The notes under the pieces are model-generated. The model was not told where the DNA came from. It did no database searches and saw nothing but the letters and a program-made list of their open reading frames with translations. Of a stretch of DNA of 64,000 nucleotides, positions 33,520 to 43,023 are shown piece after piece. Every line of letters starts with the position of its first letter. The first letter of the stretch is position 1. This DNA comes from Isoetes taiwanensis. Lineage: Eukaryota > Streptophyta > Lycopodiopsida > Isoetales > Isoetaceae. The position numbers and the translations under genes are program-made. The DNA is taken from assembly GCA_021234155.1 (NCBI GenBank), contig JAJEKV010000031.1, positions 2,351,614-2,415,613 of the forward strand, read 5' to 3'.

Positions 33520-34680
33520 TATTTTATTAAATGTATTAATGTACGTACTAAAATATTGTATTTATATATTTATAGTATTTTGTACACATAGTATTTATAC
33601 GAAAAGTAGTTCACAAATTACACATTTATACATAGAGTATTAATACATTGTGTATTTGTACAATGAGTATTTATATTTATAGTACTTTGTACACATAGTA
33701 TTTATTATGCAGTAGTCTTACAAATTACGTGTTTTTATACATAGAGTATTAATACATTGTGTTTATGTACACATTATTCATACTTTATAGTATTTTGTAA
33801 TGCACATAGTTTTTATTTATTTCTTATAATGTAGAGTAGTCTTGTACAAATATTCATACTTATAGTATTTCAAAATTTGCATGACATTTTACAAAATAGT
33901 GTTCTTATACATAGAGTATTAATACATTGTGTATTTATTACCTGTATATTTATATTTATAGTACTTTGTACACATAGTATTTATGCAGTAGTCTTACAAA
34001 TTCAAAGATTTATACATAGAAGTGCACATATTGTGTATTTGTACAATAGAAAGTATTAATACATAGTATTTTGTGTTGTATTTATAATGTGTAGTCTTTA
34101 CAAATTACAAGATTATACATATGGTATTTTGTTTTGTACATGTGGTATTTATATTTATAGGTGGTTTTTATAACAGTAGTCTTACAACATAAAGATTTAT
34201 ACATAGAGTATTAATACATTGCGTATTTGTACAAATCGAGTATTTATACTTATAGTATTTTGTATGCATGGTATTTATAATGGTAGTTTTACAAATTGTT
34301 TCCTATAATGCCGCAGTATTCATACTTTTAGTATTTTGTACTCTAGACAGGGCGTGTAGCTTTACAAAAATAGTGTTCTTATACATAGAGTATTAATACA
34401 TTGTGTATTTGCACAGTATTTTATATTTTATAGCAATTTTGTACACATAGTGTATTTATCACGGTAGTCTTACAAATTACAAGGTTCTATACATAGAGTA
34501 TTAATACATTGTGTATTTGTGCGGAGTATATTCATACTTATAGTATTTTGTGCATGGTATTTATCACGGTATTTTACAAATTACAAGACTTATAATGTGA
34601 GAGTATTAATACATTATTTACTTGTACAATGCAGTATTCATACTTATAGTATTTTGTATATGCTAAACTCATCAAATTAA
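33520..34680. repeat. AT-rich minisatellite with GTATTAATAC palindrome, block 2
   Basis: A degenerate unit of roughly 100-115 bp repeats about eight to ten times. The anchor TACATAGAGTATTAATACAT appears near 33627, 33737, 33910, 34199, 34380, 34491 and, degenerate, 34013 and 34593. The anchor is followed by TGTGTATTTGTAC, a TATAGTATTTTGTACACATA segment and TAGTCTTACAAATTAC. GTATTAATAC is a perfect palindrome. Confidence 0.85.
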
Positions 34681-34729
34681 AAACCATAGTATTCGTTGCC
34701 AAAACTAAAAGATATTACAAAATGCATCT

Positions 34730-36985
34730 AAGCAAGGCTCTCCATCTCAACTTCCTTTCCAACTTTCAGTTTCTTGTCCTTTGGCCCCTCTTCCCTTTTC
34801 CAAGAGTGGCTTCATCCCTTGCAAGGCCTGCTCCATATGCCTCCCTCTTCCAAAGATGACAAAGACTATATAGTTGTGTCTTGTCCATCCTCTTCGCCCA
34901 TCCTCTCAAGCACGGTGTGTCGGTTGTCTCATCATCCCCTCTGTGGGCTATGAGGAGGCTGGGATCCTTGAGGCAGATCCCCATAACCCTTGCAACACAC
35001 GATTCTGAGTGAGGCCCCAGCTTCCTCTAACCCAACTTTCTTCATAGGGAGAATGTCATCCTCTAGACTAACTATCTCTTCAAGAGTGAATCTCCGTGGG
35101 GACCCAGTGTACAAGGGCGCAAGTGCTCCATGCCACCACTTGCATTTCCATAATCGAACCTAGAACCTTCAAAGATGTCCTCGCCAGAATCGCCCATTAG
35201 TTGAATAACCTTAACTTGGTGTTTTGCAAAGGTTACCTTTGGCACCCCCATGGGCAATCACAACTCGCCCAATTCTGTGTGCCCCACTCACAGTACGCTT
35301 TGGATTTGAGATCAAGAGTTCACCGACATATGCCGCTCCTTCTTGAGGTCTACAAAGGGTGATTTGATCATCCCGAATCGCCTACCGGATCAGGCTTCAT
35401 TCTATAATTTTCTCTTGTGATGTGTTTATGACAAAAACAAATTCTTTCATCCCCACATGCTTGTAAATGAAACAAATGGTGTGTTAGTGCACACGTAAAA
35501 TATACAAAACACGCTATCTTTGCAAATTACCTTGAGTATGTTGTATGTGCCTCAACTTCATTGACAAGCATATGTAGTAGCCCATCCTCCTTCCCTTGAC
35601 AGATTTGGAGATGCCTGAGCGCATCTTTAGTATCTTATGCCAACCCCTATTGCAGCATTGGTTTCTTGGTTTGAATGGGGGAACATTCTTGTGGCCAACA
35701 CCCATTCACATATATTGCAGAGTCCACTCACGACTCATGTAGGAGGCCAACTCGGGATACCGAGGGATACTTTCACTTCGGGGTTTCCAACTTTCTCAAA
35801 GCTTCTACTTTAATGACCTCATTGTAATCCTCCATATTCATTGTTACCGGGGACACTTGATTCCATACATGATCTCACCCAATTCCGTAACATTTGTTCC
35901 TTATCTCCCTTGTTCTTCACGCTTCTTGACTAACCACTTCAACCAGCCTCTTCTCACATGCCGGTGTAAAGGTTCAAGCTAGACGCTAGGGTAAACCCCA
36001 AGTGTAGAGATGCCATGCTCATAGAGGTGCAAAATGAAACCACTTAAAATTGCTCATAGTGGAAACATTGTTACCTTTTTTAATTGCATGTATTTCATCA
36101 CAAGAATCGTGATAAAGCATGAGGGCTTCCAAAGCTGAGTCATGCATGCTCAACCCACTTTTCATGGCTTCTAGCCATCTTGCAATTGCATCTTTCTTCC
36201 TCGAGTTCGTGGATAATCCGCCAAAGGCATCCCATTGAAGTAGTCATCGTAATCCAATGATAGTGAAGAGGTACCTTTAATGTAAAGTAGCAACACAACT
36301 TAAGAATGTTGGCAAGGAAGCTAAAGTCTTATATGAGCATTGAAATGCAAGAGGTGCAACCCTACCTCATCCCGCTCGCCTTGTAGGTGGAGTCGGTGAC
36401 ACAATGCCCTATCCTTTCCAAATCTCAACAAGGCTCCTTTTGGTGGGATTCATAACACCAATTGGAAGATCTCACCTTGCTCATAATGGAATACAATCAA
36501 GCCAAGGTGTTGTTGCACCCACATATGAGTGCTTGTAGCTTCATCTTCATGCAACTTCCAAACATTTCGGTCACTTCCTTTTCAATGTTGTAGATTTCAT
36601 GCATCTTTAACATGTCATCTCAAAGCCCCTCCAAACCAAGTAGTTCCTTCTTCAAGCTCACTCTTTCTTGGTGGATATTCATCACCATTCTAGGTGCAAT
36701 GTAATGCAATAGCTTTTGTTTGATCCATTCTCTCTTTTTTCATCCTGTGGAGCCAATGGAGCCGACCTATACCTCAACCCTTTCGGCTGCCTAAAAAGCT
36801 TTTACCGTAGCAAATTTGACCTTCCTTTGGTTCACATGATCCCATTTGTGGTAGGTAATTTGAGTGGTTTACGAAGAAGGTAGAGTTGTCTCAAAAGTGA
36901 AATGACATTGGCATCCCTTCTAACACTCTCCCCCTTTGAACCCTCCTCCTCCTTTGCCTCGAGGACGAAGGTCGATCTTCCAACA
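34730..36985 (-). pseudogene. Mutator-like (MULE/FAR1-type) transposase remnant
   Basis: Read on the minus strand from 36985 downwards, broken frames give, in order, PQDEKRE and WIKQKLLHYIAP-like text, RMVMNIHQERVSLKKELLGL (near 36690), VWKLHEDEATSTHMWVQQHL then GLIVFHYEQGE (near 36560-36480), LLRFGKDRAL and, in another frame, VTDSTYKASGM (near 36400). The last block is where the first acidic residue of the MULE DDE domain lies (D-S-T-Y-K). Farther down only short pieces remain (for example ARWLEAMKSGLSMHDSALEA near 36170). Many stops and frameshifts make it inactive. The protein family is the FAR1/MULE class common in non-flowering-plant genomes. The SWIM zinc finger was not found. It lies inside the composite element. 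Confidence 0.55.
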
Positions 36986-36989
36986 TGGG

Positions 36990-37495
36990 TGTTCCTGCAC
37001 TGTCTTGGGGCCCAAAACTACACCAAGCACTTTCCCACCATGGAGGATGAATCAGCCATGCTTTTTAATTTCCATGTGTAATCTACAAAACTAAAGAACC
37101 GCATACCTTTTTCGAGAAAGATATGTCCTACCGCCTTGGTTTTGATAGCCCCTTATTCATTTGAGAGCTTCTATAGAAGGTGTGGTGCATCCCCATTTTT
37201 TACCCCCAGGAAACCGACTCGTGAGGTGTGGGAATATAGGAAACCCACACCAATTGAGTGCCTCCTCCATCCGTGATCAGGACCCTGGTGCTTCTAGAAC
37301 CGGCCAGTGGCAGCCGACCGGGTCAAAATGCCCATCGTGGTTTGTTTGCCAACCCTCGCTTTTGCACCTCGCCACAAGAAGCGCAATTAGAGCTTAGCCA
37401 CAACAAAGAGATGGAACCGAAAGTGCTTGCCTCCTCAATCTTCTTCGAGGTCCATGACAAGCTCCGCCGAGGACTCCCGCCGGCTGTGGATCGAG
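36990..37495. other. No gene seen (interior of composite element)
   Basis: GC-richer spacer between the transposase remnant and the last palindrome block. Frames 37161-37397 and 37258-37593 overlap each other and a minus frame, and none has a recognisable domain. Confidence 0.4.
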
Positions 37496-37499
37496 TTCC

Positions 37500-38350
37500 A
37501 CGCGCAGTGATTCCGGCCCCGTGGAATCGGGTGGTATTACTTACGTCCCAGCAGCCGACGAACTCACGACGCCACAACGCCCGGGCAACCTAAGGCTTCC
37601 GCCAACGTAACGGATGCATCCACTTGTCGCCCCGCAGTAATCACCGTGCCCAATCACCAGACGGAGTCACCGAGTGATTCTATCCTCGAATCGATGGACC
37701 CGATTCCATCCGGGCGGAATCACGGAGGGTTGATTCCATCCCGTAATCGCTCGATTGATTAACTCGACGGAATCACTAAACCGCGATTCGCTCCCCGGAA
37801 TAGCGCTGCTGTGATACCGTCGGGCGGAATGAAGTCGCCGTGATTCCATCCGAAGAATCGCGCAGTTGTGATTCCACGGCCGTATCCATGTCGTGATTCC
37901 ATCCGGCGGAATGGCCATGATGTTGTGATTCTATCCGGGCGAATATATTCGTCGTGATTCCGCCTCAAGAATCGGACATTTGTGATTCCACAGGAGCGAA
38001 TCGCGTGGTCGATATTCCATCCGGTGGAATAGTCACGCCAGGATTCCACCAGGATATCGCGGAGTTGTGATTCCATCTCACCAATCGCAATAATCGGAGA
38101 TTCCATCCGGGCGAATAGCATGGTTGTGATTCGCCTCGCTAATAATCACGCCCTCTGGTGATACCTTCCCGAGGAATACATTTTATGTAGTGATTCCGCC
38201 TCGTGGAATAACTTTCGAGATTCCGCCGCAGGGAGAATACCACCGTGATACCACCCGAAGGTATATATCCCATGAAAGCCGCCCCGCCGTGGGGAAAAAT
38301 TGGGCTTGGTGCGGAGAATCCGGTTTAGCATTTTGGTGATTCTCGCAAGG
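37500..38350. repeat. GTGATTCC/GGAATCAC palindrome array, block 3 (largest)
   Basis: About 25 repeats of a 25-32-bp unit such as GTGATTCCATCCGGCGGAAT, with the second half often decayed to AGAATCG or GGCGAAT. Starts of GTGATTCC or a one-base variant at 37840, 37868, 37893, 37925, 37954 and 37982 give spacings of 28, 25, 32, 29 and 28. Minus-strand frames here spell repeated Trp-Asn-His and Glu-Ser peptides and are by-products. Confidence 0.85.
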
Positions 38351-38429
38351 AATATTTTGCGAAGGAATCACAATAACCGGGGTAAAAATATTTTGTTCCC
38401 AAATTTTAGGGGTAAATTTTAGTAGTATT

Positions 38430-38949
38430 CCATACCTTAACAACCTCCCTCAAGTTCTAAGGCTGAGATCAGATCTCAGCCATTGGTTGCAAGAGTGTTA
38501 CCCACTAGTAACACATTAAAAAGTGCACACACACCTAGTTTGTTATGCCAAATGGTTATAAACACCTGGTTTGTTATGAAAATCACCACAAAACCACTAT
38601 AAAACTCTCGAGCCCTGGTTGTTAAGACGGATAACACTCTAGAACTCGGGTGTTATGCCCTACTATAACAAACTCGGGCCTCCGACCCTCATTTATTATA
38701 ACAGGGCATCCATGGTGTTATCCCTCTCATATTATATAAAAGCCGCGTGGGGGGTCCTGCACGTCCCCCTATACGGAGTAAAAGCTCGCAGGGGATTTTT
38801 ATAAAACATAAAATCCCATGTTGTAGTGGTATTATTTCTACATACATAAAAAAGTGTAATTTTATCAAAGATATAAAAGTATAATTTCAGAATAAAATCC
38901 AACCATCTTGATTCTCAACGGGGAGAGGCTTCTCTAACATATGAATATT
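38430..38949 (+). repeat. Right terminal direct repeat of the composite element
   Basis: Partner of 27263-27765, same order and orientation. The final AACATATGAATATT is followed at once by GTATGCC, the candidate 7-bp target duplication. It ends 290 bases before the EF-hand gene start codon, so its TATA-like TATTATATAAA near 38730 lies upstream of that gene. Confidence 0.8.
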
Positions 38950-38956
38950 GTATGCC

Positions 38957-39239
38957 AAGTGCACGATACGAAGGAATGTGCTTTATTGATTTTAAAAAGG
39001 CTGGATAATGTAGGCCGGCAAGTTGATTTTTCAAAGTCAAACATTTGCAATGTGTATTGGTGGGCTATGTTTTGGCAGATCGAAGCACGTCCAAAATAGA
39101 TATTTTTTTCTCCAGTCCAAGTATATCAAGGCTTTGACATTGTTATTTTTGAGGAAAGTGCATGGATGGCTGCAGGTCAATATACCCTTACTCTAGAACG
39201 GGAGAACCAAATTGATCAAACAGATCTAAGCATAGAAAA
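38957..39239 (+). promoter_or_regulatory. Short upstream region of the EF-hand/ZZ gene
   Basis: Only about 280 bases separate the composite element from the start codon. No TATA box is convincing here, so the promoter may lie within the right terminal repeat or be very short. The 5' UTR may include AAATTGATCAAACAGATC just upstream of the ATG. No upstream splice structure could be confirmed. Confidence 0.3.
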
Positions 39240-40471
39240 ATGTATGGCAAAGGAGCATATGGATCACCAGTAGAGTCTTTTCCTACTCCTGGAAATTGGC
39301 CTCCAGCAAGCAGTTCTTCTGAGACAGGAGGATATGTGCCACCAAAGGGCTATCCAGGGCAAGAAGGGCAGCATCAGCAATATCAGCAGCCTTCATATTA
39401 TGCACCTGCTCCACCTCCAAATTCAGGTCCATACCCTCCTGCTGGATCATACCCTGCACAATCACCACCTCCAAATCCAGGCTCATATCCTCCTCCTACT
39501 GGATCATACCCTCCAGGACCAGGATCATATCCTCCTCAACCAAATCAAGTAAGCTATCCTCCTCAAGATCCATATTCTGCATCATATCCTCCGTTTTCGA
39601 CACCATGTCCTCCCACTGCACCATATCCTCCGCCTTCGACAACATACCCTCCAACTTCTGCACCATATCCTCAACATTCTGCACCTGATCCATACCATCA
39701 AGGACCATGCCCTTCTTATCCACCAAGAACTGAACCCCCTCTCCCTATCTTTCCCCCCAATCATCCTGGCCTCTCATCAAACCCTGACAAGCCTTTCTTT
39801 TCCCAAAAGGAAGGTGCCGTAGATCCCTACCTCAACAATGAAATCCATCAGGTTGCTAACCTCTTCTACAAAGACCTGTCCGCGGAAACTAAAAAAACTG
39901 TTAGTGCATTCTTCAAAAACATGGATAAAGATGGTGATGGCCTTGTTACTCTTCCCGAGCTTCAACAGGCTCTGCCAGGTCGAAAAGTTGAGAAACTCTT
40001 TAGATTTCTTGATAGGAATAACAGTGGTGACCTTAACTTCTGGGAAGTGGTTACTTTCTATTACATTTTTCATTATAAGCCTTCCTGTGATCATTGTGGA
40101 GAGGCCATATTAGGGACTTATTATTCATGTGCTGAATGTTGGCTCGCCGGCACAGGCGAAGATGTTGGAGAGTCTTTTGATCTATGTATTTCTTGTTATT
40201 CCAAGAAGGAATACTTCCATCCCCATGATGATCTTTTGGATCATAATATGCTTTTGGCTGCCCTTCGACGAATTATTACTGTATCAGATGCTGATGCCAA
40301 GGTAATTACACTGTTTCTTTAGATAGATCCAATTAAGGTTCAACTACACTTATCGTGCATTAATTGGTCCTTCTGCAGAAAAAGGTTAAAGGAGAGAACT
40401 CACTGCTGGAGGAACTTATAGTTCAAATGGCAGCACTATCTGCTCTTGAAGCCGGAAAGACATACATATAA
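39240..40471 (+). CDS. EF-hand / ZZ-type zinc-finger protein with Pro/Tyr/Gly-rich N-terminus
   Basis: Two exons, 39240-40301 and 40379-40471, with a GT-AG intron (AAG|GTAATT, TTCTGCAG|AAA), encode 384 aa. Residues 1-180 are low-complexity (repeated SYPP, PYPP, GSYPP), like the N-termini of plant penta-EF-hand-type proteins. Two EF-hand loops follow: D229-x-D231-x-D233-G...E240 and D258-x-N260-x-S262-G...E269, both with canonical calcium ligands. Residues 283-329 have a ZZ-like zinc pattern: C283-x2-C286, C297-x2-C300, C316-x2-C319, H327-x-H329. It ends in a Leu/Ala-rich helix. I infer a calcium-responsive adaptor that binds a partner through the ZZ finger; no enzyme domain is present. The next gene is its broken tandem copy. 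The start is the first ATG of a long open frame. Confidence 0.85.
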
Positions 40472-41580
40472 ATCATATGTTAACCTCGTAATTACTTGGA
40501 GAGCTCAGTTGGAATGTATTAGGATCCTTTGCCTCACCTTGAAAAAGATTGGTTTTGTCATAATAGTGTAATGAAATTTTTAAAATGTAATTTGGTTCTA
40601 TCCAGAATTGTATTCTTAAATCACATCTTATCTCAAGCTTGGATGCATATCCCTAAATCTAGTATATCTAAGAAGTAACGACCAATTTTTAGCCAAATGT
40701 CAATTCAGAAGAGGATGTACGTGAAAAGGCATTGCAAACCACGAATATTAATTCGAAATGAATGGCTCGTCACTTGTATTACTAAAATGTGAATTACAGA
40801 ACGTACAAAGATGCATTACATCTACAAAGCCACAAAAAAAGGAGCATTTTCTTGCAGGGCGATTTCTGTTGGACATGTAGAGACTAGCAGATCATGGAAC
40901 TTCTCATTGATTTTCTTAATAACTAGAGAGATAGACAGTCCGTACCTTCATACCTGTGCCTCTTTTTACCACAAAATTTCATGTTTGTGACATCATATAA
41001 TGACGTGCAAAATTTACTTGATAATTCCTGATTTGGATGGCTAGTTTGGCACTTCCTTATACGATCTAAAGTCATCTGCTGGCTATCGCAAAAGTTTACA
41101 AAAGGATCCATTATAAACAGCAGAACAGTACAAGGAGATGAATGGGCATCCCTCCAACTTATATACATATGGAAGATAAAAATATTATGAGTGCGAGGCA
41201 TTTTACAGTTTCATTAGATTAGATGATCGGTGTACTTCTGAAATTCAGGTGTTTCACCCATACTTTGGATAAAGACATGTCCTTCATGTTTTCATAACCA
41301 TATAATAGCACATGCTGTTTTAGCGCTTAAGAAATGAATTGTTCCACGCATACACTTGTTTGGTAAAGACATATAAAGTATTAAACTCAAAACATATGCT
41401 GGCTTCTCTAATCAATGTGGTATTCCCCAAAGGAATCAGTCAAAATATTATTAGAATTGTTCACGTTCGTAGCAGCATCCATGTTGTGGGGCCTTTCCAC
41501 ATCGTGAAAAGTCAGTATCCAAGTGTTCATATATTCTTGTTCTTCTGAGATGCTCATAGCGTGGGATCTAAGGACTGAGA
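40472..41580. other. Intergenic region between the two EF-hand/ZZ copies
   Basis: Holds the 3' UTR of the upstream gene and, presumably, the upstream region of the tandem copy. No AATAAA is obvious just after the stop, and ATAATAGTGTAATGAAATTT near 40560 is the best near-match to a polyadenylation region. Small frames on both strands are unsupported. Confidence 0.4.
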
Positions 41581-43023
41581 ATGTATAGCACAGGCTATCC
41601 ATCTAATGAAGGCAACAATCAGCCATCCTATTATGCCCCCTCTACTCCTGGAGGTTCATATCCTCCTGGAGGATCATATTTGCCAGGGGCTCGGGCACAA
41701 GCACCTGGACTATATCCTCCACCCCTCAGTTTCAGATTCATATCACTCCAGTTTCAGGATCATATCTTCAAGCTTCATCAGGATCCCATCCACCATCAAA
41801 TGCAGCAGTGTCATATCCTCCATCTCCAGACCCAGCTCCAACAGGAGGATCCTATCCACAATTGAGTTCTGCCCTCCTACAGGATATGCGTCATCTTCTG
41901 CAGGGCCATATCCTCCTATTCCAGCTTCAGGGACAGGGCCATATCCCCCACCAGCGGATCATATCCTCCATATTCAGCTCCACCAGCAGGGCCATATCCT
42001 CCATTTCCAGCTCCAGCAACATCCTCATATCCTCCCAGCAGCTGCTGCATGCTTCCATCTACAGCTCCAGCAGCAGGGTCATATCCTACAGCTCCACCTT
42101 CTGATCATACCCTTCAGCCCCAAGCGCAGGGACATATCCAGCACCATCAAGTGAAGGATATCGACCATCAAATTATGCCCCTCCTCCTCTAGGATACCCT
42201 GCTACGCCCACTGATCAGCCTCAGACTCCAACTTCCCATTCAGCCTCAGCCTCAGCTTCAGTCTGCCATTCTAAACCATCCTCCACAGGCTGATGTTGAA
42301 CCCCAAACCCCAAAAGCAAGACCCTCCTTCTCAGGAAACCCTTTTCAAAAACTGAGATCCATCAAGTGTCTAGCATTTTCTACAAGGAGCTTCCTAAGGC
42401 ATCTAAAGATAATGTCACTACCTTCTTCAAAAGGCCTGGACAAGGATAAAGATGGCAAGGTTACACTTAAAGAGCTTCAAGAGATCCCTCCCAGGCATTA
42501 AACTTGACAAGATTTTTAAACTCCTGGATGCTAATAACAGTGGTGACCTAGATTATGAGGAATGGGTTACTTTCTTCTACATGATAAATTATAAGCCTTC
42601 ATGCAACCATTGCGGAGATATAATACTGGGGACTTACTTTTCCTGCCCAGATTGTTGGCTTGCAGGTTCAGGCGGAAAGGAGTGATGATGTAGATACTTA
42701 CGACTTGTGTATCGATTGCTACTCCAAGAAAGAGTTTTCCCATCCGCACAAGACCTTTTGGATCATAACATGCTCCTAGCTGCTCTGCGCAGGATGATAA
42801 GTGTATCAGAGACTAGGGTAAATGATATATTCATTCATTTTTTCGGAAGTAATCTGTTTCAGAAATTGATTGTGTGTTTGCGTGCAGAAACCAACCTCAC
42901 CTGCTGATGATTTTCTCTTGCGCTGGCAGCATTGAGCATGCAACGCATGGGGGATAAAATAACCCAGGACATGTGTAGACAAATCTCGGCTGCCTATGGT
43001 CTCATTATATATAGCAAGTAGAG
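41581..43023 (+). pseudogene. Degenerate tandem copy of the EF-hand/ZZ gene
   Basis: Starts MYSTGYPSNEGNNQPSYYAP, parallel to its neighbour, with the same Pro/Tyr-rich tract now spread over several frames. EIHQVSSIFYKELPKASKDN begins near 42359. The first EF-hand region is split by frameshifts near 42433 and 42488, the second EF loop (D-A-N-N-S-G-D-L-D-Y-E-E) is intact, and zinc pairs CNHCG and CPDC are present. Further shifts lie near 42677 and 42749. Intron and last exon are still visible (TTTGCGTGCAG|AAACCAACC near 42887), with LALAALSMQRMG matching the helix of the first copy only after another shift. At least five frameshifts argue for a pseudogene, although read errors in this repetitive stretch could explain some. 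Confidence 0.8.

Larger units (their letters stand above)
27263..38949 (+). mobile_element. Composite 11.7-kb element with ~510-bp terminal direct repeats and palindrome arrays
   Basis: Direct repeats at 27263-27765 and 38430-38949 bound the unit. Both begin CCATACCTTAACAACCTCCC and end AACATATGAATATT. The perfect 7-mer GTATGCC lies immediately outside each end (27256-27262, 38950-38956), as a target-site duplication would. Each terminal repeat contains TATTATATAAA, a CCCCTATAC block and AATAAAATCC, a TATA-to-polyadenylation layout like an LTR. However, the ends are not TG...CA, no primer-binding site follows the left copy, and I found no reverse transcriptase or integrase. The interior holds three kinds of palindrome-rich array and a minus-strand MULE remnant. 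Strand is arbitrary. Alternatives are an atypical LARD or a segmental duplication that captured arrays. Confidence 0.5.

Noticed and set aside
36900-36985. Gypsy-like polyprotein end and polypurine tract on the minus strand (GTCCTCGAGG, then AAAGGGGGAGAG before TGTTAG)
   Set aside because: Sequence directly downstream continues into MULE transposase text instead of an LTR, and no matching LTR end was found.
27263-38949. Endogenous pararetrovirus or ordinary LTR retrotransposon
   Set aside because: Terminal repeats with TATA and polyadenylation-like signals suggested it, but no reverse transcriptase, movement protein, coat motif or primer-binding site was found and the ends are not TG...CA.
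38957-39110. RRM-like words near the right flank of the composite element
   Set aside because: A short phrase (MCFIDFKKAG) resembles an RNP1 motif, but stops follow and no second RRM motif is present.
39283-39764. Three minus-strand frames opposite the EF-hand gene
   Set aside because: They are the reverse reading of the repetitive Pro/Tyr tract, while the plus frame has clear domains and a spliced end.
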